A program made the position numbers and the translations under genes. Shown in pieces: positions 5,071 to 12,083 of a stretch of DNA of 15,417 nt. The DNA is from an uncultured Clostridia bacterium (GTDB lineage: Bacteria > Bacillota > Clostridia > Oscillospirales > Oscillospiraceae): positions 1-15,417 of the forward strand of contig CALBJG010000053.1 of assembly GCA_937892865.1 (NCBI GenBank), read 5' to 3'. The notes beneath the pieces are model-generated. The model saw only the letters and a program-made list of their open reading frames with translations, was not told the DNA's origin and searched no databases. The first letter of the stretch is position 1, and each line of letters opens with the position of its first letter.

Positions 5071-6678
5071 TCAGTTCAACTTATCCTCGGGGTGCTTCTC
5101 CAGATAACGCTCCAGAGCGGAGTTGTGGATGTCATAAACTTCCGGCTTGATCTGGCTGTTGACTTCGCTGACATAAGAGTCCCAATCGGTCTCGGGGTTC
5201 AGTTCGCCACGGATGAAGTCCTGGAACTTAGCATTACAGAAGTCATAGACCTTCTGATAGTAAGTATCGAAAACTCTCTGCTCGGTATCGTTGTACTCCA
5301 GACGGAAGCCTTGCTTGCTCGTGTCGACGTAGTCCTTTTCAATGTCATAGATGGAGTCGATAACGTGCTGCTCCTGGCTCTTCAGGTAGATGTCAAAGTC
5401 ACGGTATGCGCAGAAGCCAACAACGCCCACGCCGGAGCCGTCATAAGTAAAGTCTTCCTTGAAGTCGTAGGAGCCGTCTGCCAGCACTTCGTAGGACTCG
5501 CCTTCCTTGCCCCAGTTAGTCATCGCAATACCCTCGTCGGAGTACAGCCAGTCAACATATTTCAGAACATTCTCCAGTTCCTCGCCCTCGATCAGGCCGG
5601 AAACCAGCAGGGAGTAGCCGGTGCTGGGCTTGCTGAAAACGTTGGTACCGTTGGTGCCCATGGGGAAGTTGCGGGCGCCGGTCAGAACATACTCGGGGTT
5701 GGCGTCGATAGCGCCCATGGTCAGCATGTCGATACGGTCCATCTTATCGTAGCCGATGAAAGAAGTGTTGGAAGCGAAAGCCTCGGTCCACTGTGCGGAG
5801 TCCATGGTAATGCAGGAGGGGTGCAGCAGACCTTCTTCATACAGGTCGTGGAGCCACTGCATGCACTCACGCATCGCATCGTCGGTCTGACCCATATAGT
5901 AGGAATAGTCATCCATATTCAGCATAAAGAGGGTGTTCCAGCTGGCTTCGCCGGCGTATCCGCCGCCGAAGGGAGCGACCATATTGGAAACGCCGCTCAG
6001 GTTCGCGCCGTTCAAGCCACGGAGAACGAAGGGATAACTGTTGGGATAGAGTTGCTTCAGTTTACGCAGGGTAGCCATCAGTTCTTCCTGGTTGGTGGGG
6101 AAGGTCATGCCGTGCTTGTCGAAGATGTCCTTACGGTACAGCCAGCCCACATTGGAAGCGTAACCGGTCTGGGGGCAGGGCAGGTGATACATAGAGCCGT
6201 CTTCCTCGGTGTACTTCTCAATATCCTTTACCCACCGGGGATCGGACAGGACCTTCTTGACATTGGGCAGCTGGTCGATATAGTCGTTCCAGTCGATGTA
6301 AGCGCCCAGAGAGCCGTAAGCAGGTCCGAAGATCTGTGCGTTGGCGAAGGTCAACTGGGGGATCTTCTGCTGTGCGACCAGAGTCTCGTACTGGTCACGG
6401 GCTTCGTACTCAGTGATGTTGAGTTTCATATTCAGGGTGGTCTCGATCAGGTTGTCCATGTAACCGCCTTCCATTTCAAGGTCGGTGTTATCGGGCAACC
6501 AGTAGTTCAGTTCAAAGGTTTCGTCATACTTCAGATTGGTGCCGTCGATGACTTCACCGGAAGTAACATTACCCTTGTTGCCGCCCAGGGTCTTCTTGCC
6601 GCCGCAGCCAGCCAGCAGGCCGACCAGGCTCAGGCAAAGAACAGCAGCCAGGACAAACGCAATAATCTTCTTCATCAT
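5071..6678 (-). CDS. Extracellular solute-binding lipoprotein of a carbohydrate ABC transporter (LplA/YtcQ type)
   Basis: 535 residues, the usual large size (about 500-560) for this LplA/YtcQ cluster of sugar-binding proteins. The lipoprotein signal peptide is clear: MMKK basic start, hydrophobic core at 5-21, lipobox LAGC at 22-25, so Cys25 would be lipidated and the mature protein anchored outside the membrane. A short Gly/Lys/Thr/Ser-rich linker follows, then the two-lobed binding domain. Visible family features include NYWLPDNTDLE early and the YVDWLYSDEGIAMTNWGKEG segment near the hinge. AGAGGAA upstream supports the ATG at 6678. It is the first gene of the operon, with its own promoter about 110 bases up, and captures the sugar for the two downstream permeases. 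The substrate is unknown. The nearest regulator is the membrane-bound AraC-type protein encoded upstream in the same orientation. Confidence 0.93.
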   Translation of the reverse strand: MMKKIIAFVLAAVLCLSLVGLLAGCGGKKTLGGNKGNVTSGEVIDGTNLKYDETFELNYWLPDNTDLEMEGGYMDNLIETTLNMKLNITEYEARDQYETLVAQQKIPQLTFANAQIFGPAYGSLGAYIDWNDYIDQLPNVKKVLSDPRWVKDIEKYTEEDGSMYHLPCPQTGYASNVGWLYRKDIFDKHGMTFPTNQEELMATLRKLKQLYPNSYPFVLRGLNGANLSGVSNMVAPFGGGYAGEASWNTLFMLNMDDYSYYMGQTDDAMRECMQWLHDLYEEGLLHPSCITMDSAQWTEAFASNTSFIGYDKMDRIDMLTMGAIDANPEYVLTGARNFPMGTNGTNVFSKPSTGYSLLVSGLIEGEELENVLKYVDWLYSDEGIAMTNWGKEGESYEVLADGSYDFKEDFTYDGSGVGVVGFCAYRDFDIYLKSQEQHVIDSIYDIEKDYVDTSKQGFRLEYNDTEQRVFDTYYQKVYDFCNAKFQDFIRGELNPETDWDSYVSEVNSQIKPEVYDIHNSALERYLEKHPEDKLN

Positions 6679-6787
6679 TGTTGTGTTCCTCTTTTCCTAA
6701 AATGATTTTTAATTTCTTGGCGTACCGGCGGGACATTATACAATATAAATGCGCATAAAGGGCCCGTCGGAGCATTGCCGCACTTGC

Positions 6788-6816
6788 ATCATACCAAACA
6801 TTTTGATTTTTTGCAA
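6788..6816 (-). promoter_or_regulatory. Promoter of the sugar transporter operon
   Basis: Read on the minus strand: TTGCAA (6816-6811), 17-bp spacer, TATGAT (6793-6788) with an extended -10 TGG. A TTGACA (6823-6818) overlaps just upstream but at the wrong spacing. The leader is about 100 bases. A second TATAAT lies closer to the gene (near 6735-6745, minus) without a recognisable -35. The A/T-rich sequence above the -35 is where an AraC-type activator would be expected to bind; I see no clear direct repeat there. Confidence 0.65.
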
Positions 6817-6912
6817 CTGTCAAATTGTTAACTTTCCCCCATTTTGTCATCTTATACATAAATCGCCCTCTATTGCCAATATTGGGAACACTTTTCTGTA
6901 CACCCTGCCCGA

Positions 6913-6935
6913 TACCGCCCGGTATCTTTCTTGCG
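6913..6935 (-). repeat. Dispersed 23-bp intergenic repeat, copy B
   Basis: Read on the minus strand it matches 15036-15058 at 22 of 23 positions (CGCAAGA, then A here or T there, then AGATACCGGGCGGTA). It contains the dyad GATACC-GCCC-GGTATC at 6911-6926. It is about 100 bp upstream of the transporter promoter and outside any gene. Confidence 0.7.
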
Positions 6936-6980
6936 GTAAGTAATTTCCGGTTCGTCAGGCAGTTGGTTAGACGTACATAG

Positions 6981-7112
6981 AGGCTTCTCCTTGAGGAGAA
7001 GCTGTCACCGCAGGTGACTGATGAGGTGGAGATGCTCGCAATACGCCCCTTTGGGGCTACACCTCATCCGTCAGCCCTTACGGGCTGCCACCTTCCCCTT
7101 GAGGGGAAGGCT
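6981..7112. mobile_element. Fold-back (MITE/REP-like) intergenic element of 132 bp
   Basis: The two halves are imperfect inverted copies. The left half has GCTTCTCC-TTGA-GGAGAAGC (6983-7002) and GTCACC-GCA-GGTGAC (7004-7018), the right half CCTTCCCC-TTGA-GGGGAAGG (7091-7110) and AGCCC-TTAC-GGGCT (7073-7086). They meet through GATGAGGTG (7020-7028) / CACCTCATC (7060-7068) around GCCCC-TTT-GGGGC (7045-7057). It carries no coding capacity. From memory, closely similar sequences occur in many copies between genes in gut Oscillospiraceae genomes; this was not checked. It occupies much of the 511-bp gene-free stretch 6679-7189, which otherwise holds the transporter promoter, repeat 6913-6935 and the 14-mer at 7128-7141. 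Confidence 0.82.
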
Positions 7113-7127
7113 TTGCGAACAGCGCGT

Positions 7128-7141
7128 TAAACAAGAATTTG
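7128..7141 (+). repeat. 14-mer TAAACAAGAATTTG, copy 1
   Basis: Identical to 9643-9656. Each copy follows a fold-back element, by 15 bases here and by 22 bases there, which suggests that both mark a shared insertion context or are part of a larger repeat family. Confidence 0.5.
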
Positions 7142-7163
7142 CGGATTCGCCCCCATTCTCCAT

Positions 7164-7197
7164 AAAAATAAGGAAGGCGTTTGCCTTCCTTATTTTT
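7164..7197. terminator. Terminator of the AraC-type regulator gene
   Basis: The 15-bp stem with arms 7164-7178 and 7183-7197 (core AAGGAAGGC/GCCTTCCTT) has loop GTTT and A/T-rich flanks in both directions. It overlaps the last codons and the stop (7190-7192) of the minus-strand gene, so the gene ends inside its own terminator. Confidence 0.9.
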
Positions 7198-9421
7198 GAC
7201 TTTGCCGATATTCTTTTGGGGTCATATCCGTATATTTGCGGAACTGGCGCAGGAATGTGTTGGGACTGGAAATACCCACCATCGCGCCCACATCGCCGAT
7301 CTTCACCTCCGGATCCCGGAGAAGTTCTTTTGCTTTTTCTATGCGGTAACTTTGAATGGCATCGGAAATATTATTGCCGGTCTTACTTTTATAATAGGAA
7401 CTCAAGTAACTCCGGGACACCCACAAAGCCGCCGCCATTTCCTCCACAGAGAATTCTTTGTGATAATTCTCCCGTAGGTACTGCCGGATCCTGCCAAGGA
7501 GTTGTTCTTCATCGGCTGTGACCGGCTGCTCCGCGTGTTCCATCGTCCGGATATATTCCGCTACTGTTCTGATATAATCTTCCGCCGTTTGGCAGGCGGT
7601 GGCCAAAGTATTATACACCACACTTGCCGCCGCGGTCTTGTGGCTGCCCTCGGACACCGCCGCGGCGTATGCCACGGTGTTGACCACTGCCACACAAAGG
7701 ATCTCCATCTGGGCGTGGCTGATACCCACATCCACATTCTGTTTCAGCAGCCGTTCTGTCAGCGCCGCCGCCTGGGGGATCTTCCGGCTTCGCACCAGTT
7801 CATCCAGCCGCTGCTGCTCGCTCTCGGGATAGATATATGCGGTTTTGTCCTTCCCCCCTGCCATCAGCAGTTGGGAATCTCTGTCCACTTTTGCCAGCCG
7901 GGCGCCGCTGCGCACAGCATCGTATTCCGCCGCCAACTCCGTTTCCGCTCCCAGCCGCCGGCTGTACACCACTGTAAAGGTGGCAAACTCCGATTCCTGC
8001 TCCAGCCGTGTCATAAACCGTTTCAGTGCCTCTCTGGGGCTTTTCTGTTCTTCGGTCAATGTCACCCGGGCAGCGAACCGTCCCTGCTCCGTCTGGAAGA
8101 TCACAACGGAAGCAAAGAGTTTTTCCAGGGTAGAGCCCATCATCTCCTGCAAACAGTTTTCCAGTTCTGCCCGGGGAATGGTGAATTCCTCCAGCGCCTT
8201 GTCCCGGTACTGGGTCTGGATATACAGAAGATAGCCATCCCCTTGCGCAGCCTCTTCCGGGGCGTTCAGGTCCACATACACATTCTTGATCCGGGCGTGG
8301 AGCCGATACTCGGAAAGTTCCGCGTTCTTCCGGGCAAGGTCCGCCGCCTGCTGTTCCCGGGATTGAATGATCTGTTCCAGTTCCCGGCTGACGCCGTGCA
8401 AGTCCGTATGCGCTTCCGGCGTACCGTGCTGACGCACCAGATTTACCATCTTGTCAACGGGGTTTAACAGTGTTTTGATAATAGTCGGCACCAGCACCGC
8501 AATGGCAGCCAGCGCCGTCAGCGCAACCACCAGGCACAGAATAAAGTTATTCCGGAGCAAATTGGATGCAGCGCTGGACTTTTGGAGTTTTACGCACACC
8601 GGTCCGCCCACATCGTGGCGTTTTATCGTGTATTCCTCGCCCTTTACGGTCAGTTTCTCTCCCTCCGGCATTTGGGTCACCAAAGGGGTTTCGTCTGTGG
8701 TGTAGAGCAGTTCTCCCTCCTGGGAAAAGAAATACGCCCCCTCTTCCAGGTAGGTATCCTCCCGGCAGATAGAGCCGATGTCCAGCATCAGCACCACCAT
8801 CAGTTCCCGGTCATAATAGGATTGGTAGGACATGGGCATCAGTGTCAGATTCTCATACTTACCCACCTTACCCCGGCAGGCAAAGTCTGCGGCGGTGTAG
8901 TAGTACATACCCGGGGCGTTGTAAAACCGGTCCTGCCAGAACTGCCAGGTATATCCTTCACTGACACACAATCCGCCAAAAAATGTCTCCGGTTCGCAAC
9001 AGCCGTTGGTGGTGATCAGTTCGCTGCTCCCCTCCATAATGACGCACCAGCGGGCGGCGTGGCTGACTTCTTCCAAAATATCCTCCGCCTGCTGTTCCAG
9101 TTCCAGCAGGTCGTTACCGTTCACTTTCACCCCTGCCAGCGCCTGGAAACTGGGAGATGTGAGGATCTCCAGAGCGGCTTTCTCCCCTTGATCGAATACG
9201 GAAGCCAGTTTCATCTGCACGTTTTCCATACGCTCGGCGCTGATGATCGCCTCTTCCTGCCCCAGTGTACGGAACAACTGGGAGTACAGCAAAAAGTGGC
9301 CCAAACTCAGCAGCAAGACCGCCGCAAAGAACACCGCGATCAACTGGGCGTTCAGGTTTCGTTTTTTCAGATTCAGAATCTTTAATCTACCCTTACCCTT
9401 TTTCTTCTCGTCTTTTTTCAC
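7190..9421 (-). CDS. Membrane-bound sensor with AraC-family DNA-binding domain
   Basis: The GTG at 9421 (743 residues) is preferred because AAAGGAG (9436-9430) lies 8 bases upstream; the GTG at 9430 would touch that site. Layout: a very basic cytoplasmic start (1-22), membrane segment 1 at about 26-48, an extracellular sensor region at about 50-290 (probably a Cache-like fold), membrane segment 2 at about 292-317, a short linker/coiled coil, and a cytoplasmic middle domain. It ends with two helix-turn-helix units of the AraC type over the last ~105 residues (EEMAAALWVSRSYLSSYYKSKTG; VGAMVGISSPNTFLRQFRKYTDMTPKEYRQ). This is the YtdP/YesS-like layout found next to LplABC-type importers, and the transporter operon lies directly downstream in the same orientation. 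The likely role is to sense the extracellular sugar and activate that operon from the membrane. Domain layout is firm; ligand and target are inference. Confidence 0.9.
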   Translation of the reverse strand: MKKDEKKKGKGRLKILNLKKRNLNAQLIAVFFAAVLLLSLGHFLLYSQLFRTLGQEEAIISAERMENVQMKLASVFDQGEKAALEILTSPSFQALAGVKVNGNDLLELEQQAEDILEEVSHAARWCVIMEGSSELITTNGCCEPETFFGGLCVSEGYTWQFWQDRFYNAPGMYYYTAADFACRGKVGKYENLTLMPMSYQSYYDRELMVVLMLDIGSICREDTYLEEGAYFFSQEGELLYTTDETPLVTQMPEGEKLTVKGEEYTIKRHDVGGPVCVKLQKSSAASNLLRNNFILCLVVALTALAAIAVLVPTIIKTLLNPVDKMVNLVRQHGTPEAHTDLHGVSRELEQIIQSREQQAADLARKNAELSEYRLHARIKNVYVDLNAPEEAAQGDGYLLYIQTQYRDKALEEFTIPRAELENCLQEMMGSTLEKLFASVVIFQTEQGRFAARVTLTEEQKSPREALKRFMTRLEQESEFATFTVVYSRRLGAETELAAEYDAVRSGARLAKVDRDSQLLMAGGKDKTAYIYPESEQQRLDELVRSRKIPQAAALTERLLKQNVDVGISHAQMEILCVAVVNTVAYAAAVSEGSHKTAAASVVYNTLATACQTAEDYIRTVAEYIRTMEHAEQPVTADEEQLLGRIRQYLRENYHKEFSVEEMAAALWVSRSYLSSYYKSKTGNNISDAIQSYRIEKAKELLRDPEVKIGDVGAMVGISSPNTFLRQFRKYTDMTPKEYRQSQK

Positions 9422-9448
9422 CCGGGCCACTCCTTTCTCTTTTTTGTG

Positions 9449-9477
9449 ATTTTCTCATAACTTAAACATTTTGTCAA
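9449..9477 (-). promoter_or_regulatory. Promoter of the AraC-type regulator gene
   Basis: Read on the minus strand: perfect TTGACA (9477-9472), 17-bp spacer, GAAAAT (9454-9449), a 4/6 match to TATAAT. It lies about 30 bp from the edge of the heptad-repeat element. Confidence 0.55.
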
Positions 9478-9507
9478 TTTCCGGTTTGTCGGGCCGTTGC
9501 TCGAAAG

Positions 9508-9620
9508 GCACAATGCATAATGCACAATGCACAATTAAGGTATTTTGCTTCGCAAAATGATTTAAATAGTGGCTGCAGGCCACACATTTACTATGCACTA
9601 TGCACTGTGAACTGTGCACT
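9508..9620. mobile_element. Fold-back element built from heptanucleotide repeats
   Basis: The left end has four tandem heptads GCACAAT, GCATAAT, GCACAAT, GCACAAT (9508-9535). The right end, read in reverse complement, has four heptads of the type GCACAGT/GCATAGT (9590-9620). Between them stand ATTTTGC-TTC-GCAAAAT (9542-9558) and GTGGC-TGCAG-GCCAC (9569-9583). No coding capacity. I recall similar heptad-ended palindromic elements from Clostridia genomes; not checked. Confidence 0.75.
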
Positions 9621-9653
9621 ATTCTTGTTTTCGCCTGAGCGATAAACAAGAAT
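9621..9653. repeat. Long inverted repeat next to the heptad element
   Basis: ATTCTTGTTT-TCGC (9621-9634) pairs with GCGA-TAAACAAGAAT (9639-9653) around CTGA, with one unpaired base. Its right arm overlaps the 14-mer TAAACAAGAATTTG (9643-9656) that also follows the other fold-back element at 7128-7141. Confidence 0.7.
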
Positions 9654-9667
9654 TTGTCGAAGGGGTA

Positions 9668-9706
9668 AAAAAGTTGCCGCAGTCATTTTGGCTGCGGCAA
9701 CTTTTT
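9668..9706. terminator. Bidirectional terminator of the sortase gene
   Basis: The stem AAAAAGTTGCCGCAG (9668-9682) / CTGCGGCAACTTTTT (9692-9706) has a 9-base loop. Read on the minus strand it has a strong T-run 7 bases after the sortase stop codon region. Confidence 0.92.
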
Positions 9707-9712
9707 GTGATA

Positions 9713-10564
9713 TCAGGAAACGCGTTTGGCAACCACTACCAGCCGTCCGTTCACCTGGGAATATTCGCAGGTGGACAGGGTGATCAGTTTGTCGCCGTAT
9801 TCGGCTGTCACGCCGGTCTCGTACAGTTCCCGGTTGTGGCATTTCATCACGAAATTCTCATAGGCCTGCTCATCGGCGGCAAAGTCAAAGGCGTGGTAAG
9901 CAAAGCCCTTGCCTATGGTTGCCGTGGTGCGGAACACTGCCATAATTTCGTATGTATGATGCTCGTAAATGGTGTCAAAGGTGATGGTCTTATGGGTTTC
10001 CCAGAAACTCTTTTCCTTGTACTGCTCCAGCACCCGGAACATAGAACCGTCACGCATATTGTGACCGTAAATGGTGATATTGTCCGAGGGAACGAAAGCG
10101 TCGCAGGTGGACTGCATAAACAGACAGCCTGCTTTGGCTTCCTCTTTCTTAAAGTTCCGGTGGAGGTAGTACTCCGGGTCATCGGGGGTGTGCATCACCG
10201 GGTAACTGACCTTTGTATCGGGAATGGTGAGCCAACCGACCATATCTGTATTTTGGGGATAGACCTTGGAATATTTCCGCAAAACCTTATCGGTAGAGCC
10301 GTCGGGCAAGGTGATCTCCACCAGTTCATAGGGATCTGCGTTGGGGGGCAGTGTGGGTGTAATGGGCTGTCCGTTCTCCGGATCGGTTTCCTCCGGCAAT
10401 GTGGGCGTTGTGATCAACTGGTTTTCCAGGTCGTCATAGGTGTTCTTTGACTTGTTGGAATCTGCAAAATACTCAATGAGCTCCATCGCGCTGGCAAGAA
10501 ACACCAAAGCCAACAGCGCGATCAGCAAAATATATACTGTCTTTTTTGTGATAAAACGCTTCAT
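9713..10564 (-). CDS. Class B-type sortase
   Basis: The ATG at 10564 gives 283 residues; AAGGA lies 9 bases upstream and the basic/hydrophobic signal anchor follows at once (MKRFITKK, then membrane segment at about 8-27). A Pro/Thr-rich spacer with repeated TPTLP (about 53-75) leads to the catalytic domain outside the membrane. Seen: DMVGWLTIPDTKVSYPV, a class B-like opening; IYGHNMRDGSMF with the catalytic His near 168; LSTCEY with the catalytic Cys near 266; the catalytic Arg near 274 in NGR. The family cleaves a C-terminal sorting signal of exported proteins and joins them to cell-wall peptidoglycan or to pilin partners. No protein with an LPxTG/NPxTN-like tail is visible in the window, so it is an orphan housekeeping-style or scattered-substrate sortase. 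It is divergent from tldD with separate promoters in 139 bp. Class B is favoured; class D cannot be fully excluded. Confidence 0.92.
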   Translation of the reverse strand: MKRFITKKTVYILLIALLALVFLASAMELIEYFADSNKSKNTYDDLENQLITTPTLPEETDPENGQPITPTLPPNADPYELVEITLPDGSTDKVLRKYSKVYPQNTDMVGWLTIPDTKVSYPVMHTPDDPEYYLHRNFKKEEAKAGCLFMQSTCDAFVPSDNITIYGHNMRDGSMFRVLEQYKEKSFWETHKTITFDTIYEHHTYEIMAVFRTTATIGKGFAYHAFDFAADEQAYENFVMKCHNRELYETGVTAEYGDKLITLSTCEYSQVNGRLVVVAKRVS

Positions 10565-10585
10565 TCTTTCACATCCTTCTGCCCT

Positions 10586-10614
10586 ACTATAGCCTATTTC
10601 CCGGCAAAAGTAAA
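10586..10614 (-). promoter_or_regulatory. Promoter of the sortase gene
   Basis: Read on the minus strand: TTTACT (10614-10609), 17-bp spacer, TATAGT (10591-10586), 22 bases before the start codon, with AGAAGGAT as ribosome binding site (10580-10573). Confidence 0.6.
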
Positions 10615-10646
10615 GCAATTCACAATAAATTCAAATTTCTCCCGTC

Positions 10647-10675
10647 TTGCAAAGGCAGGCAGTGAATGATACAAT
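10647..10675 (+). promoter_or_regulatory. Promoter of the tldD-tldE operon
   Basis: TTGCAA (10647-10652), 17-bp spacer, TACAAT (10670-10675). The ribosome binding site AGGAG (10691-10695) is 7 bases before the ATG. It is back-to-back with the sortase promoter, and the two -35 elements are about 30 bp apart. Confidence 0.72.
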
Positions 10676-10702
10676 AACAAAAATTCCGAAAGGAGAGATC
10701 CT

Positions 10703-12082
10703 ATGCTCACAAAAGAACTTTGTACCCGCGTTTTGGAAGCGGCATCTGCCACCGGCGCAGATTATGCGGAACTCTACGCGGAAAACACCGTCAACCAAGC
10801 CATCCATATGATCGATTCCAAAGTAGATACCATAAAGGACTCTGTCGTCCACGGCGTAGGTATCCGGGTGTTTAAGGGGCTCCGCAGTGTCACCGCCTCC
10901 ACCGTGGATACCTCGGAGGCAGGTCTCATTCGTTGCGCGGCGCAGGCCGCCCAGGCATTGGGGGAAGGCACAGCCCAAATGGACATTCGCCTGACACCTA
11001 TGACCTTTACGGACATCCACCCGGTAACAGTCAGCCCCACAGAGGCATCCAACCGGCAAAAAGTGGATCTTTTGAAAGAAGGCTACTTTGCCGCCAGGGA
11101 ATACAGCGATGCCATCACCCAGGTTTCCGGCACACTGATGAATGTGGATCACAACATCCTCATTGCCACCAGCGAAGGCATTTACGCCCAGGATCGGCAG
11201 ATCCGCACCCGGATGATGATCGAAGCCATCGCCCAGATCGGCAGCGAGACCCAAACCGGCGGCTGCCGCCCCGGCAGACGGATGGGTCTTGAGATGTTCG
11301 AAACCGTGAAGCCCAAAGATGTGGGTATCCACGCCGCCAAGCAGGCGGTGGTGATGGCTGGGGCAGGCTATTGCCCGGCAGGGGTAATGCCCGTTGCCAT
11401 TGACAACGGCTTCGGCGGCGTTATCTTCCACGAAGCCTGCGGACACTCTTTGGAAGCGACCTCCGTTGCCTACGGCAGAAGCCAGTTTGCCGGTATGCTG
11501 GGTCAGACCATTGCATCTCCCAAAGTAACCGCCATCGATGACGGCACCATTCCTAACGCCTGGGGCTCTGTAAACATCGATGACGAAGGCACCCCATCCC
11601 GGAAAAATGTGCTCATCGAAAACGGTGTCTTAAAAAGTTATATGGTGGACAAAATGGGCGCCCGGCGTATGGGTCTTGCCGCCACCGGCAACAGCCGCCG
11701 GCAGGGTTACGGTTATGCTCCCACATCCCGTATGACCAACACCTATATCGCTCCGGGTGAGGACAGCAACGAAGACATCATCGCCTCTATGGAATACGGC
11801 CTTTACGCCAAGGAAATGGGCGGCGGTTCTGTCAACCCGGTCACCGGTGAATTTAACTTTGCTGTCAACGAGGGCTACATCGTAAGAAACGGCAAGATCT
11901 GCGAGCCTGTCCGGGGCGCAAGCCTTGTGGGCAAGGGCAGCGAGATCATTCAGAACATCGATATGGTGGGTAAAAATCTGGAAATGGGTCAGGGTATGTG
12001 CGGCTCTTCCAGTGGTTCCATCCCCACCAATGTGGGTCAGCCTATGATCCGTGTCAGCGCCATTACAGTAGGAGGTAGATAA
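10703..12082 (+). CDS. tldD: TldD family zinc metalloprotease
   Basis: 459 residues, near the family's usual 450-480. The metal-binding motif is visible: HEACGH at 243-248 (HExxxH) in IFHEACGHSLEATS. Near the C-terminus GMCGSSSG carries Cys433, at the place of the third zinc ligand described for TldD. The N-terminal half (1-220) is the fold shared with the PmbA partner. In known cases TldD and TldE/PmbA form a cytosolic heterodimer with the active site in TldD; it degrades unfolded peptides and, in microcin B17, removes the leader peptide. The ending VGQPMIRVSAITVGG is family-typical. The start is supported by AGGAG 7 bases upstream. The next gene is tldE, one base after the stop, with its ribosome binding site inside tldD. 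No modified-peptide precursor is seen nearby, so a general proteolytic role is more likely than a dedicated maturation role (inference). Confidence 0.95.
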   Translation: MLTKELCTRVLEAASATGADYAELYAENTVNQAIHMIDSKVDTIKDSVVHGVGIRVFKGLRSVTASTVDTSEAGLIRCAAQAAQALGEGTAQMDIRLTPMTFTDIHPVTVSPTEASNRQKVDLLKEGYFAAREYSDAITQVSGTLMNVDHNILIATSEGIYAQDRQIRTRMMIEAIAQIGSETQTGGCRPGRRMGLEMFETVKPKDVGIHAAKQAVVMAGAGYCPAGVMPVAIDNGFGGVIFHEACGHSLEATSVAYGRSQFAGMLGQTIASPKVTAIDDGTIPNAWGSVNIDDEGTPSRKNVLIENGVLKSYMVDKMGARRMGLAATGNSRRQGYGYAPTSRMTNTYIAPGEDSNEDIIASMEYGLYAKEMGGGSVNPVTGEFNFAVNEGYIVRNGKICEPVRGASLVGKGSEIIQNIDMVGKNLEMGQGMCGSSSGSIPTNVGQPMIRVSAITVGGR

Positions 12083-12083
12083 G

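Noticed and set aside
5092..6705. 537-codon open frame on the plus strand opposite the solute-binding lipoprotein
   Set aside because: Exact antisense shadow of a clear lipoprotein gene; no ribosome binding site, and the product is a Val/Gln/His-rich sequence without recognisable domains. Long antisense frames are expected from the codon bias here.
7502..9385. Plus-strand frames opposite the AraC-type regulator (7502-8467 and 8582-9385)
   Set aside because: Shadows of the regulator frame; compositionally odd and without signals.
9508..9620. Heptad repeats as a CRISPR array
   Set aside because: Repeats are 7 bases, tandem without spacers, and inverted at the other end; no cas genes.
9614..11446. 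Frames opposite the sortase (9614-10450, plus) and opposite tldD (10631-11446, minus)
   Set aside because: Antisense to proteins with intact catalytic motifs; both run across promoters or terminators.
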